Shown: one piece after another, positions 19,530 through 28,455 of the stretch
Position numbering within the stretch: the first letter of the stretch is position 1
Layout: each line of letters opens with the position of its first letter
NCBI RefSeq assembly: GCF_018138085.1
Contig: NZ_CP073105.1
Location: 3,534,001-3,598,000, forward strand
Length of the DNA stretch: 64,000 bases
Source: Stutzerimonas stutzeri
Lineage (GTDB): Bacteria; Pseudomonadota; Gammaproteobacteria; Pseudomonadales; Pseudomonadaceae
Direction of reading: 5' to 3'
The notes under the pieces: model-generated
What the model saw: only the letters and a program-made list of their open reading frames with translations
Databases searched by the model: none
Told to the model about the DNA's origin: nothing
Position numbers and translations under genes: made by a program

Positions 19530-19706
19530 ATGGCAAACAAGAATCCGGGCAACTTTGCCAACGATCGCGAAAAGGCGTCCGAGGCTGGTAAGAAGGGTGG
19601 CCACAACAGCGGCGGCAACTTCGCCAACGACCGCGAGAAGGCTTCCGAAGCTGGCCGCAAAGGCGGACAGAACAGTCACGGCGGTGGACGTAACAGCAAC
19701 AGCTGA
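19530..19706 (+). CDS. KGG-repeat stress-induced small protein (YciG/GsiB-like)
   Basis: A 58-residue, highly hydrophilic protein. It contains two near-identical copies of GNFANDREKASEAG followed by KKGG or RKGG, the KGG motif of bacterial stress-induced (general stress, hydrophilin-like) proteins; the tail is Gly/Asn/Ser-rich. The start at 19530 has GAGGAGAAAAAG just upstream; a longer in-frame start at 19344 adds non-homologous sequence. Predicted to be largely disordered. Family members are induced by desiccation, stationary phase or osmotic stress. A strong terminator follows. Confidence 0.88.
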   Translation: MANKNPGNFANDREKASEAGKKGGHNSGGNFANDREKASEAGRKGGQNSHGGGRNSNS

Positions 19707-19718
19707 TATGTCTCTTAT

Positions 19719-19756
19719 AAAAAAGGCAAAGGTTTAAAAGCCTTTGCCTTTTTTAT
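19719..19756 (+). terminator. Rho-independent terminator after the KGG gene
   Basis: AAAAGGCAAAGG (19721-19732) pairs perfectly with CCTTTGCCTTTT (19741-19752) across an 8-base loop. A-runs and T-runs flank both sides, so it can work on either strand. Confidence 0.93.
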
Positions 19757-19886
19757 TGCCGTTTCTTTCTCGGCTAGTTTTCTCGCAACCTCCACCGCGA
19801 CAATAAGCCGGCGCCGTAAGTGAGGCGATATTTATTATCGAGGCCTATATCCGCACGATGAATAAACTACGAGAAGAGCAACGAGC

Positions 19887-20066
19887 ATGAACGATAGCGA
19901 TAAGCAGAAAACGCCGATCAATCCCGGCGACGAAGCGGCGCCAGGCACACCCGGCACTGGCGAGAATGTCTGCCCGGTGTGTAACGGTAGCGGGCGCATC
20001 GACACAGAGGAATGCCAAAACTGCGGCGGTACCGGTAAGGTGATCGAAGGCATCGGCGGCGCCTGA
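19887..20066 (+). CDS. Microprotein with a DnaJ-type zinc-binding motif
   Basis: A 59-residue frame, [10 protein letters not shown] at the start. After a Pro/Gly-rich acidic arm it has [10 protein letters not shown], six residues, then [10 protein letters not shown]: two CxxCxGxG repeats that form one zinc site in DnaJ cysteine-rich domains. ATG 19887 follows AGAAGAGCAACGAGC. The gene ends 27 bp before pncB on the same strand and may be cotranscribed with it. Whether it helps proteins fold or binds metal or nucleic acid is unknown. It is short enough to be missed by many gene callers. Confidence 0.8.
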   Translation: MNDSDKQKTPINPGDEAAPGTPGTGENVCPVCNGSGRIDTEECQNCGGTGKVIEGIGGA

Positions 20067-20092
20067 AGCCGTCATGGAATCGGGAGCACCTC

Positions 20093-21292
20093 ATGGGCGT
20101 CAGCGCGTTTACCAACCGGATCATCCAGAGCTTGATGGATACCGACTACTACAAGCTGACGATGATGCAGGCGGTGCTGCATCACTACCCGAACGCGGAG
20201 GTCGAATGGGCCTTTCGCAGCCGCTCCGAGGAGGATCTGTCGCCCTACCTCGACGCCATCCGCGAGCAGATGGAGGCGCTGGCAGAGCTCCGGTTCGAGC
20301 CGGCGGAACTGGCGTTTCTGGAAAACATCCCCTACATGCAGCCGGACTTCATCCGGTTTCTCGGCCTGTTTCGCTTCGACCCGCGCTATGTGCGCGTGGA
20401 GCTCGAGGCCGGGGAACTGGTGGTCTATCTGCGCGGCCCCTGGTTGCATGTGATCCTGTTCGAGGTACCGCTGCTGGCGATCATCAGCGAGGTGCGCAAT
20501 CGCGTCCGCTATCCTCACGTGACGCTGGAGCAGGCCGAAGCACGTCTTGACGAAAAACTCGAGTGGCTGAGAACCGAGGCCAGCGAACAGGAGCTAGCGG
20601 GCTTCAACCTCGCCGACTTCGGGACCCGCAGGCGCTTCTCGTTTGCCGTGCAGGCCCAGGTCGTCGAGCGGCTTAAAACCAGTTTTCCCGGCAACTTCGT
20701 CGGCACCAGCAATCTTCATCTGGCGCACAAACTGAAACTCAAGCCCATGGGCACCATGGCGCACGAGTGGATTATGGCTCATCAGCAACTGGGCCCGAGG
20801 CTGATCGACAGCCAGAGCGCCGCGCTCGACTGCTGGGCCCGTGAATACCGGGGCGCGCTGGGCATCGCCATCACCGATTGCATCACCATGGACGCCTTCA
20901 CCGCCGACTTCGATCTGTACCTGGCCAAGTTGTTCGACGGTTTGCGCCACGACTCGGGCGACCCGATCGAATGGGCGGAGAAGGCGATTGTCCATTACCG
21001 TCGGCTGGGGATCGATCCGATGACCCGGCAGCTGGTCTTCTCCGATGGCCTGGATTTCCCCAAGGCCCTGGGCATCTATCGGGCGCTGGCCGGGCGCAGC
21101 AATACCAGCTACGGCATCGGTACTCAGCTGACTTGCGACATTCCCGGCGTCGAGCCCACCAACATGGTGATCAAGATGACCAGCTGCAACGGCCAGCCGG
21201 TGGCCAAGATCTCAGACTCGCCGGGCAAAACCATGTGCCGGGACGAGGCGTTCGTGGCCTATCTCAAGCACGTGTTCTCGGTAACGCACTAG
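20093..21292 (+). CDS. pncB: Nicotinate phosphoribosyltransferase
   Basis: A 399-residue enzyme of the NAD salvage pathway, making nicotinate mononucleotide from nicotinate and PRPP with ATP. Family stretches include [34 protein letters not shown] at the start, [32 protein letters not shown] (with the regulatory phosphorylated His region), and [19 protein letters not shown]. The length matches gammaproteobacterial PncB. A GGAGCACCTC site lies just before ATG 20093. The zinc-finger microprotein gene is immediately upstream. Confidence 0.96.
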   Translation: MGVSAFTNRIIQSLMDTDYYKLTMMQAVLHHYPNAEVEWAFRSRSEEDLSPYLDAIREQMEALAELRFEPAELAFLENIPYMQPDFIRFLGLFRFDPRYVRVELEAGELVVYLRGPWLHVILFEVPLLAIISEVRNRVRYPHVTLEQAEARLDEKLEWLRTEASEQELAGFNLADFGTRRRFSFAVQAQVVERLKTSFPGNFVGTSNLHLAHKLKLKPMGTMAHEWIMAHQQLGPRLIDSQSAALDCWAREYRGALGIAITDCITMDAFTADFDLYLAKLFDGLRHDSGDPIEWAEKAIVHYRRLGIDPMTRQLVFSDGLDFPKALGIYRALAGRSNTSYGIGTQLTCDIPGVEPTNMVIKMTSCNGQPVAKISDSPGKTMCRDEAFVAYLKHVFSVTH

Positions 21293-21299
21293 GGCGCAC

Positions 21300-22508
21300 T
21301 CAGGCCGATGGAAGGCCGGCGCCGGGCATCTCCATCTCGTCCGACGCGAAGCACAGACGGTTGCGACCGGCGGCCTTGGCCAGATACATCCGCCTGTCGG
21401 CGATGTCGAGCAGCTCCTGGGCGCTCTCGGCGAAGTCGACGCAGCGTTCCGCCAGACCAATGCTGGCGGTCAGGCTGCTGCCGTCCGGGCGCAGCCCCAA
21501 ACCACTGCGCACCATGCGATCCAAGGCCAGGCGCGCCTGCTCCAGGTCCGTATCGGGCATGATCACGACGAACTCCTCGCCGCCCCAGCGCAGCAGCGTG
21601 TCGGTGCTGCGCAGGCTGGCGAACATGTTCTGCGTGCATTCGCGCAGGGCCCGGTCGCCGGCGTCGTGGCCGTAGGTATCGTTTATCGCCTTGAAGTGAT
21701 CCAGGTCGATGAAGGCGACGGCGAGCCCCGTATCGTGTCGACGTGCCGTATCCCACTGCAGCTTGAGAATCTCCTGACCGCTACCCCGGGAAAAAACACC
21801 CGTGAGAGGGTCACGGATCGCCTGGCGAACCAGCGCGATCATGAACGCCAACTGGCTGAGGCTTGCCAGCACCGCGACCCCGGCGATCAGCATCAGCAAC
21901 CAGAAGCCGCCGGCGAACGATGGCCAGTTCAGCGTCGACCAGGAGAGATAGCCCGCCACCACCTGAGCCAACAGCAGGAGGCAGGCCATAACGGTGTTTT
22001 CCAGCAGCGTCAGTGGAAATATCGCCAGGCCGGCCATCAGCACGAAGGGCAGGAAGGCGTAGCCGGAAGCCACGGCAGCGGAAAAGGCTGTCAGCTGATA
22101 GTTGCCCAGCAGTGTGTGCGAGGCGATGTAGAAGGCTGTCGGGATCGCGAACAGCAGCGCAAGGGCGCGGTACGCATCGAACAGGTTGCCGCTGGGGCGA
22201 TAGAACAGCAGCAGGCATGCAAAGGCGGCGCAGGCGAGCAGGCGAAACGTTGCCAGCCCGAGCCAGAGCGGATAGCTGAAGGCCATCAGATCGATCACGC
22301 CCCATACCGGAGTCAGTATCGCGAACAGGAAGGCGAACAGCCTGACCCGATTGACGATCAAGGTCGCGCGGCGCTGGGTCAGTAGCAGCGGATGCCGATG
22401 CGGAGTGGCCAGTTTCACCCACTCTTTGGGCCGCAACTCGCTGGGCAGCAGGATGGCCAGGCGGCTCGACAGCAGGTCGATCAAGGACGGCATTTCTCTA
22501 TTCACCAT
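21300..22508 (-). CDS. Membrane-bound diguanylate cyclase (GGDEF)
   Basis: About 402 residues. The N-terminal half has six or so hydrophobic helices (about 50-240), then a GGDEF domain (about 245-400). The signature is GGEEF, and the inhibitory I-site RSTD lies five residues before it, so an active enzyme with product feedback is expected: it makes c-di-GMP from two GTP. DLDHFKAINDTYGHDAGD is the metal-binding region. The ATG at 22508 is preferred over the TTG at 22514. It is convergent with pncB (8-bp gap) and divergent from estA. The membrane signal is unknown. Confidence 0.9.
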   Translation of the reverse strand: MVNREMPSLIDLLSSRLAILLPSELRPKEWVKLATPHRHPLLLTQRRATLIVNRVRLFAFLFAILTPVWGVIDLMAFSYPLWLGLATFRLLACAAFACLLLFYRPSGNLFDAYRALALLFAIPTAFYIASHTLLGNYQLTAFSAAVASGYAFLPFVLMAGLAIFPLTLLENTVMACLLLLAQVVAGYLSWSTLNWPSFAGGFWLLMLIAGVAVLASLSQLAFMIALVRQAIRDPLTGVFSRGSGQEILKLQWDTARRHDTGLAVAFIDLDHFKAINDTYGHDAGDRALRECTQNMFASLRSTDTLLRWGGEEFVVIMPDTDLEQARLALDRMVRSGLGLRPDGSSLTASIGLAERCVDFAESAQELLDIADRRMYLAKAAGRNRLCFASDEMEMPGAGLPSA

Positions 22509-22900
22509 GAGCAATGGACGGGCGCGCCACGCCCGGGTGTCAGTCGGCAGCGGATGATATCACCATGACATCAACCCGAAACATTGCGCTCCCCCTCCGG
22601 TCGTCGCCATCCGGTGGCGAGCACAGGCCCATCAAGTCGGCGGCTCTCGTGTTGCATCAACGTCACGGCACTCTCCAGCGTTACGGCCGAAACGGCCAAG
22701 CCACGAGTCGGCAACCGGGAAAATTTTGTAACAAGACACCAAGTCGCACGGATACGGGCCGTCACTCATCCGTTCGAGCGACAAACCGCCAGGCCGACAA
22801 ATGGCGCTTAAGAGCGCTTATGCCAGTGCCCCCTGGCAGCTAGCGTAGATGTACCGGAGCCTTGACTCCGGAAGCCAAGAACAACAATAAGGAGAAGCTT
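22509..22900. other. Divergent control region between the cyclase gene and estA
   Basis: About 390 bp with no supported gene. It should carry promoters for both directions; I cannot single out convincing -35/-10 pairs. An AATAAGGAG ribosome site at its right end serves estA. Confidence 0.55.
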
Positions 22901-24865
22901 GTGCAGAGCGTTCTAAAGCCCCTTGCTCTGGCGGTGCTACTGGCGGCCGTACCGGTTGCGGCAGACGCGGCGACCAGCCCGTACAGTCAGTTCGTGACCT
23001 TCGGTGACTCGCTGAGCGACGCCGGAAACTTTCCCGACATGGGCAGTCCGCTGCTTGCCACCGGTAGCCTGCTGGATGGCAATCCCACCGGCGGCCTGCG
23101 CTTTACCAACCGCACCGGCCCAAACTACGCCGCTGATAACAGCGAGTACTTCGGCCAGGTTGTTACCCAGATACTCGCCAACCGCCTGGGCTTGCAATCG
23201 CTCCCCTCCACACCCTTGCTACCCGGCGCCCTGACCGGGAACCCGGACGGCACCAACTATGCGGTCGGGGGTTACCGTTCGGATCAGATTCTCAAATCGC
23301 TGACCGAGACCTCGACCGTCACGGCTCCCGGTGGCGCGACACGCAGCCGTCTGGGCTATCTGGTGGAGAACCCCCAGGTCGACCCGGACGGTTTGTACTA
23401 CCTCAACGGCGGGGCCAACGACATCTTCCAGCTCGTCAACGGGACTGCTCCCCTACCGATCACCATGGCGCAATCCGCCGCCAACATGGTTGAGGCTGTG
23501 GGAGTGCTGCAGGCCGCAGGCGCTCGCTACATCGTGATTTCCGACCTGCCAAATGTCGGCGACACGCCGCTGGGCAACAGCATGCCCGGCTTCGGTGCGT
23601 ACCTGAACGGTCTGAGCGACTCCTTCAACGCCGAACTTGCCGCGGGCCTTCAGGCGCAGGGCGGCAACTACGTGTTGCTGAACAATCGCCTGCTGCTGTC
23701 GGAAGTTCGCGCCGACCTCGCCCGCTTCGGCTTCGACCCGACGATCGACCAGGCGACCGTATGCTTCAGCGGTGACGGCTGCGTGAGCGACCCCACCTAC
23801 GGTTTGACCAGCCTCGTGGGCAACACCAATACCAACGCCGATCCGAACCGCTTGCTGTTCAACGATGCGGTGCATCCGACCACTGCGGTTCACCAGATCA
23901 GCGCCGACTACGTCTACTCGATTCTCGCCGCCCCGGCAGAGATTTCGCGGTTGCCGGAGATGGGCCGCTCGGCTTTGCGCAGCCACCTGCAGATGCTCGA
24001 CAACGAGCTGGAGGCGCAGCGCGGTCGCTGGCAGCCGGTCGGTCGCTGGCGCACCTTCGTGCAGGGTGGCTACGACCGCCCCGAATACGATGGTTTCGGC
24101 GGCGGCGATGGCGACAGCCCAACGCTGGCAATCGGCGCAACCAACAGGGTCAGCGAATCCTGGTTGGCGGGGCTCAGCCTGGGCCTGGCGCAGAACTCCC
24201 TGAGCCTGGGCGAAGGCGATTCGGACTACGACATGCGCAGCTATCTGGCCAGCGCGTTCGCCAGCTTCCAGCAGGACCGCCTTTTCGCCGACTTCAGCGT
24301 CAGCGCCGGTTACCTCGACTACGACTCGCTGGATCGCACCTTCGCGCTGGGCGTCACGGAGCGCTCGGAGAAAGGCAGCACCGAAGGCACGCTCTGGGGC
24401 GTATCGGCCAAGTCCGGCTTCAACCTGATGCAGATCGGCGACCCGTTGCAGTTCGGCCCGTTCATCGGTGCCAGCTACCAGAAGGTCGAGGTGGACGGCT
24501 ACAGCGAGAAAGGCGCCAGCTCGACGGCGCTGAGTTTCGAGGATCAAGAGCTGGAGTCGCTGCGCCTGTCGGTCGGCGTGTTCGGCAACTATGCGCTGAC
24601 CGATCGCACTCGCCTGTTTGCCAATGTGGCCCGCGAGGTCGAGCGCAAGGACGATGAACGCGAAGACCTGCGGATGTCACTCAACAGCGTGGCGAACAAC
24701 ACCTTTGCGCTGCCCGGTGCCGCCCCCACTGGCGACCAAACCCGGTTCAGCGTGGGAGTCGCCCATCATTTGACGCCCGGGCTGAGCCTGCGCGCCAACT
24801 ACAACTACCAGGGCAACGATAACCGCAACCAGGGAGTCGGCGTTTCCCTCGCCCTGGATCTGTAA
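22901..24865 (+). CDS. estA: Autotransporter GDSL esterase
   Basis: A 654-residue outer-membrane esterase, close in length to P. aeruginosa EstA. A signal peptide (LKPLALAVLLAAVPVAADA) is followed by a GDSL lipase domain with the nucleophile in VTFGDSLSDAGNF, GANDIFQL (block III Asn) and DAVHPTTAVH (catalytic Asp/His). After a helical linker (about 355-385) comes an autotransporter beta-barrel to the end. GTG 22901 is chosen because AAGGAG sits 7-12 bases upstream; a TTG at 22862 would add 13 residues before the signal peptide. In P. aeruginosa the protein affects rhamnolipid production and motility. Confidence 0.95.
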   Translation: MQSVLKPLALAVLLAAVPVAADAATSPYSQFVTFGDSLSDAGNFPDMGSPLLATGSLLDGNPTGGLRFTNRTGPNYAADNSEYFGQVVTQILANRLGLQSLPSTPLLPGALTGNPDGTNYAVGGYRSDQILKSLTETSTVTAPGGATRSRLGYLVENPQVDPDGLYYLNGGANDIFQLVNGTAPLPITMAQSAANMVEAVGVLQAAGARYIVISDLPNVGDTPLGNSMPGFGAYLNGLSDSFNAELAAGLQAQGGNYVLLNNRLLLSEVRADLARFGFDPTIDQATVCFSGDGCVSDPTYGLTSLVGNTNTNADPNRLLFNDAVHPTTAVHQISADYVYSILAAPAEISRLPEMGRSALRSHLQMLDNELEAQRGRWQPVGRWRTFVQGGYDRPEYDGFGGGDGDSPTLAIGATNRVSESWLAGLSLGLAQNSLSLGEGDSDYDMRSYLASAFASFQQDRLFADFSVSAGYLDYDSLDRTFALGVTERSEKGSTEGTLWGVSAKSGFNLMQIGDPLQFGPFIGASYQKVEVDGYSEKGASSTALSFEDQELESLRLSVGVFGNYALTDRTRLFANVAREVERKDDEREDLRMSLNSVANNTFALPGAAPTGDQTRFSVGVAHHLTPGLSLRANYNYQGNDNRNQGVGVSLALDL

Positions 24866-24895
24866 TTCCGACGCTCCTCGTTTGGCTGTTTTGCC

Positions 24896-24930
24896 AAGCC
24901 GCTGCACGCACTGTGCAGCGGCTTTTTTAT
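24896..24930 (+). terminator. Rho-independent terminator of estA
   Basis: AAGCCGCTGCAC and GTGCAGCGGCTT pair across a 4-base loop, followed by TTTTTATTT. It lies about 30 bp after the estA stop. Confidence 0.92.
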
Positions 24931-24945
24931 TTGCCGCGTAACGCG

Positions 24946-25857
24946 TTAGCGCTGGTCGAGCTGCTGCTGCAGATTGGCGACCTGGCCCTGCAGCGAATTG
25001 ATGGTGCGCGTCACCTGGGCGCGGAACGAATCGAACTCCGCCGTCTTGACGCCCGGGGCCGCTGCCGGAGCCGATGGCCGGTTGTCCAGCTCGCTACGCA
25101 GCACCAGCAGATCCTGTTCGAGTCGGCTGACCGCCTGGCTGGCGTCTCCTCGCTGTTTCAATGCGGCGATATCCTTGCTCAACCCATCGACCCGAGCCGA
25201 CAGTTTGCTCATTTCGTCCGCGGCCCCTTTCAGGCCGGCCACCGACGACTTGAGCGCTGCCTGCTCATCGTTGAGGTTCTTGACCGTCTCGGCGAGCGTC
25301 GCGGTACTGGCCTGATGCTCGCGCAGGTCGGTGGCGACACGCCCGACACGGATGCCCTGTTCATCGAGGCGTTTGTCCTGATTGCCCTGCCTGCCGAGCA
25401 GGCTCTGTTGCTCGGTGGCCATCGCGCGCTGCTGCTCGACCAGGTCCAGCGCCTGCTTCTCCAACTGCTTGATGCGCAGCTTCAACGCCTCACCTTCGGT
25501 GGTCACGTTGGACTCAGTCGCTACGATCTTGCCGGAGATATCCTGCAGCCGACCGGTGGCGTCCTCGCTGATACGGGCAAAACTTTCCTGGGTCGCGACC
25601 AGCTGGGCCTCGAGCCGGGAAACCTGTTGCTGGCTCCACCAGCCCAGCGCACCCAGCGCGCAAAACAGCGCCACAATCATGATCCACAGCGGCGCGGTAC
25701 CCGCCGCGCGGCGCTTCTGCCGTGAACGAGGGCCATTCGGCTCACGATCCGCAGGCCGCTGGATCGGCTCGAGCTCAGGCGCAGGATAGGGATCGCGGTC
25801 ACGACCAGCAGTCAGGCTCGGTACGTGGTCCAGTTCGTCGTGGGCATCGTTGCGCAT
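24946..25857 (-). CDS. Membrane-anchored coiled-coil protein of unknown function
   Basis: A 303-residue protein. An acidic/Pro-rich then basic cytoplasmic head (1-55, RSRQKRRAAG) leads to one membrane helix (about 57-75, LWIMIVALFCALGALGWW), then an almost unbroken heptad-type coiled coil to the end (VSRLEAQLVATQ, LKLRIKQLEKQALDLVEQQ, SKLSARVDGLSKDIAALKQ, INSLQGQVANLQQQLDQR). The topology is type II, with the coil in the periplasm. No enzyme motif is seen. Such proteins are often wrongly called 'ATPase'. It is convergent with estA and has its own promoter region upstream. Confidence 0.75.
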   Translation of the reverse strand: MRNDAHDELDHVPSLTAGRDRDPYPAPELEPIQRPADREPNGPRSRQKRRAAGTAPLWIMIVALFCALGALGWWSQQQVSRLEAQLVATQESFARISEDATGRLQDISGKIVATESNVTTEGEALKLRIKQLEKQALDLVEQQRAMATEQQSLLGRQGNQDKRLDEQGIRVGRVATDLREHQASTATLAETVKNLNDEQAALKSSVAGLKGAADEMSKLSARVDGLSKDIAALKQRGDASQAVSRLEQDLLVLRSELDNRPSAPAAAPGVKTAEFDSFRAQVTRTINSLQGQVANLQQQLDQR

Positions 25858-26221
25858 GGGGTACCTTTGGCGGCGCGAGGCGAAAAACAGCGCGCAGTAT
25901 AACGATTCAGCAGCACCACTTCAGCGGCATCGACCGGCGAGGCTGCACCTCGAACAGGCGTGGAAGCCCTTCAGCGGCTCAAGACCGTGCAAACCCTGAG
26001 CGACAAACGGTGCAACCGTGGTTAGGACGTGCCGTTACGGCAGGCCCTTCTCGGGTACGAATGCAGGCAAACCGGCGCTTTAGCGACACCTCGCATGGCC
26101 GCGGCGGCGAACCCGAAAGAGTGGTACGGCTATTGCTCTACACAACAGGCCAGCGGACAGCATTTTCCGACAGGGATGTCGGGCCAGGAACGGGAACACG
26201 AAGCGATGGGGAGAGCGAATC
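25858..26221 (+). other. 364-bp gap, no feature recognised
   Basis: The stretch lies between two divergently oriented genes and should contain their promoters. I see short chance frames only, and no hairpin, RNA or repeat that I can support. Confidence 0.5.
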
Positions 26222-26503
26222 ATGGAGATCAACAAGGCGGTGCTTGATTGCATGCAGCATCTGCGGCGCCGACTGCGCGACGAACAGCAGCTCGACATTC
26301 GCTTGAGCCAGCCCGATGCGGTCCAGGCAATGCTGATGGCCTGTCTCCGTTCGAACAATGAAACGACTCGCGACCTCGGCAAGCAGCTGGCCACCTATAG
26401 CGACCTACCCACCCCAACCGCGACCAAGCCACCAGCATCCGAACATCACGACAGGCATGTGCCCTCGGTCCGTATCTATCGCGGCCAGCGTGTCATGAGC
26501 TAG
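26222..26503 (+). CDS. Small hypothetical protein
   Basis: A 93-residue frame: an N-terminal amphipathic helical part (MEINKAVLDCMQHLRRRLRDEQQLDIRLSQPDAVQAMLMACLRSNN), then a Thr/Pro-rich tail ending RIYRGQRVMS. GGGGAGAG lies nine bases before the ATG, a plausible ribosome site. Its 3' end overlaps the convergent argP gene by 11 bp. I do not recognise a family. Codon use resembles the neighbours, so it is probably real, but the evidence is modest. Confidence 0.55.
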   Translation: MEINKAVLDCMQHLRRRLRDEQQLDIRLSQPDAVQAMLMACLRSNNETTRDLGKQLATYSDLPTPTATKPPASEHHDRHVPSVRIYRGQRVMS

Positions 26504-27398
26504 GGCCCTGCGCGGCGATCAGCCAGCGCCCCACCGATCTTGTCAGTTGGCGAGTGAGTTCGGCGAGTAGCTCGCCACCGTTGCGCCAGTGATGCCAGTA
26601 CAGCGGCACATCGATCGGCGGGCCTTGAAACACGTTAACCAGCGCCCCGCTGGCCAGCTCGGCCTCCACCTGCAACTCAGGCACCAAGCCCCATCCGAGA
26701 TCGCTCTGCAGCAAGCGGACGAAGCCCTCCGAGGACGGGCACAGGTGATGGCTGAAGGCACCGTTCAGGCCCAGTGACGCCAGGAAGCGATGCTGCAGTT
26801 GGTCGTCCGGACCGAACACGATCGCCGGGGCGCGCAACAGGGCCTGCGCCGACGCTCCTGGCGCAAGATGGCGCGCAACGAACGCCGGGCTGGCCAAGGC
26901 GCGATAGCGCATGGCCCCGAGAAACAGACTGCGCGCGCCCGCCAGCGGACGCTCCACGGCACATACGCAGGCGGCCACCTCACCTGCCCGCATGCGCTTG
27001 AGGCCCACGTCCTGGTCCTCCACCAGATGATCGAGCACCACGGCATTGGCCGTGCAGAACGGCGCGACCGCCTGCGCCCACCAGGTCGACAGGCTGTCGG
27101 CATTCAGGGCGATACGTAAGCGTTCGGGTAACCGCCCCTCGTCCAGCTCCGGCACCTGGCCCTGTAGATCACGCTCCAGCAGGCGCACCTGCTGGACGTG
27201 GTTGAGCAGGCGCCGGCCAACCTCGGTCGGCTGCGGCGGAGTGGCACGCAACAGCACTGGTTGCCCGAGCCTCGCCTCGAGCAACTTGATGCGCTGGGAT
27301 ACCGCCGACTGCGACAAGCCCAGCGCCCGCGCGGCCCGATCGAACCCCGCCTGCTCAACCACCGCGGCTAAAGCGTTCAGCAGCTTGTAATCGAACAT
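26493..27398 (-). CDS. argP: LysR-type regulator ArgP/LysG
   Basis: A 301-residue LTTR with the HTH at 1-60 (FDRAARALGLSQSAVSQRIKLLEARLGQPVLLR), characteristic of the ArgP/IciA subgroup, and PPQPTEVGRRLLNHVQQVRLLE after it. The divergent neighbour, 96 bp away, is a LysE/ArgO amino-acid exporter, the standard target of ArgP, which responds to arginine or lysine. Effector-domain segments ALNADSLSTWW and SDLGWGLVPELQV are family-like. Confidence 0.93.
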   Translation of the reverse strand: MFDYKLLNALAAVVEQAGFDRAARALGLSQSAVSQRIKLLEARLGQPVLLRATPPQPTEVGRRLLNHVQQVRLLERDLQGQVPELDEGRLPERLRIALNADSLSTWWAQAVAPFCTANAVVLDHLVEDQDVGLKRMRAGEVAACVCAVERPLAGARSLFLGAMRYRALASPAFVARHLAPGASAQALLRAPAIVFGPDDQLQHRFLASLGLNGAFSHHLCPSSEGFVRLLQSDLGWGLVPELQVEAELASGALVNVFQGPPIDVPLYWHHWRNGGELLAELTRQLTRSVGRWLIAAQGPSS

Positions 27399-27426
27399 TA
27401 GATTTCCTTATGAGGCATAACGCGAA

Positions 27427-27445
27427 TTCGTTTTTCTTATACGAA
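27427..27445. promoter_or_regulatory. Candidate ArgP operator dyad
   Basis: TTCGT (27427-27431) and ACGAA (27441-27445) form an inverted repeat with a 9-base AT-rich spacer, in the middle of the 96-bp argP-lysE gap. LysR-type regulators bind such T-N(11)-A-like dyads. The match is by eye. Confidence 0.4.
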
Positions 27446-27494
27446 ACAACCGCCGAGACTGCGAGCATTCATTCAACGGAACAGGCAAACACCG

Positions 27495-28097
27495 ATGTGG
27501 CAGAGCTATGTGAACGGGCTGTTGGTCGCCGCGGGGCTGATCATCGCAATCGGCGCGCAGAATGCATTCGTCCTGGCGCAGAGCCTGCGCCGCGAACATC
27601 ACCTGCCCGTTGCCGCCCTCTGCATTCTGTGCGACGTGGTACTGGTGAGTGCCGGGGTGTTCGGCCTCGCCGCGGTCCTCGCGGCGAACCCTCTGCTGCT
27701 GCAGATCACGCGTTGGGGCGGCGTGGCGTTTCTGCTGTTCTACGGTGTCGTCGCACTGCGTCGTGCGGCGCATCCGCAGGCGCTGCAAGAAGAGACACAG
27801 CGGGGCCCGCGCTCACTGCAGAGCGTTCTGCTCGCCGCACTGGCGGTGACCTTGCTCAACCCGCACGTCTATCTGGACACGGTTTTGCTGATCGGTTCGC
27901 TCGGCGCTCAGCAACCCGAACCCGGCGCCTACACCCTGGGCGCCGCCAGCGCTTCGACGCTCTGGTTCCTGATTCTCGCGCTCGGCGGGGCCTGGCTTGC
28001 GCCCTGGCTGGCGCGCCCGCTGACCTGGCGGCTGATCGACCTCGGCGTGGCAGCGATGATGTTCACCGTTGCGGCCCAACTGGTTTTCGTCGCCTGA
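27495..28097 (+). CDS. argO: LysE/ArgO-family basic amino-acid exporter
   Basis: A 200-residue inner-membrane protein with about six hydrophobic helices. The N-terminus carries the LysE family signature (LIIAIGAQNAFVLAQSLRREH), and ALAVTLLNPHVYLDTVLLIGSLG matches the second conserved region. It exports arginine or lysine when these reach excess. It is divergent from argP, which probably activates it. Substrate choice between Arg and Lys cannot be fixed here. Confidence 0.92.
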   Translation: MWQSYVNGLLVAAGLIIAIGAQNAFVLAQSLRREHHLPVAALCILCDVVLVSAGVFGLAAVLAANPLLLQITRWGGVAFLLFYGVVALRRAAHPQALQEETQRGPRSLQSVLLAALAVTLLNPHVYLDTVLLIGSLGAQQPEPGAYTLGAASASTLWFLILALGGAWLAPWLARPLTWRLIDLGVAAMMFTVAAQLVFVA

Positions 28098-28455
28098 GGA
28101 ACGCCGCCGGGGATTCGCGGTCCACGCAAGGGGACTCAGTACCCGAGCCCGCACAAGCCTCGGTTGCCGGGGCCCTGGCCTCGGCTTTTCCCACACAGTT
28201 GCCGCGTGGTTTTGCCGTAGGCTGGGTGCTATGATCCTTGGTCCGCGGGCATGGAGTGGAACGCTTCAGCCCGCCACAACGGCCGCCCGTGAACGGCCGA
28301 AGAATGCGCATGCATGCAGCGCGAAGGGAAAGACAGGCGTAAACGGATGAGCATCGGTGCAGTAGTTTTCTCCGTTCCGCGAAGCGTTGGCCACCAGCGC
28401 AGACTGCCTCCTCCCGAGCCGCATCTATTCTCGACACCTGAGCAGGAGATACACC
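28098..28455 (+). other. 358-bp gap before sodB, with a possible extended -10 promoter
   Basis: No gene is supported. TGCTATGAT at 28227-28235 fits an extended -10 element, about 220 bp before the sodB start, but I see no good -35 and no Fur-box-like sequence. A transcript from there would have a long leader or be a separate short RNA. The sodB ribosome site is AGCAGGAGA just before 28456. Confidence 0.35.
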
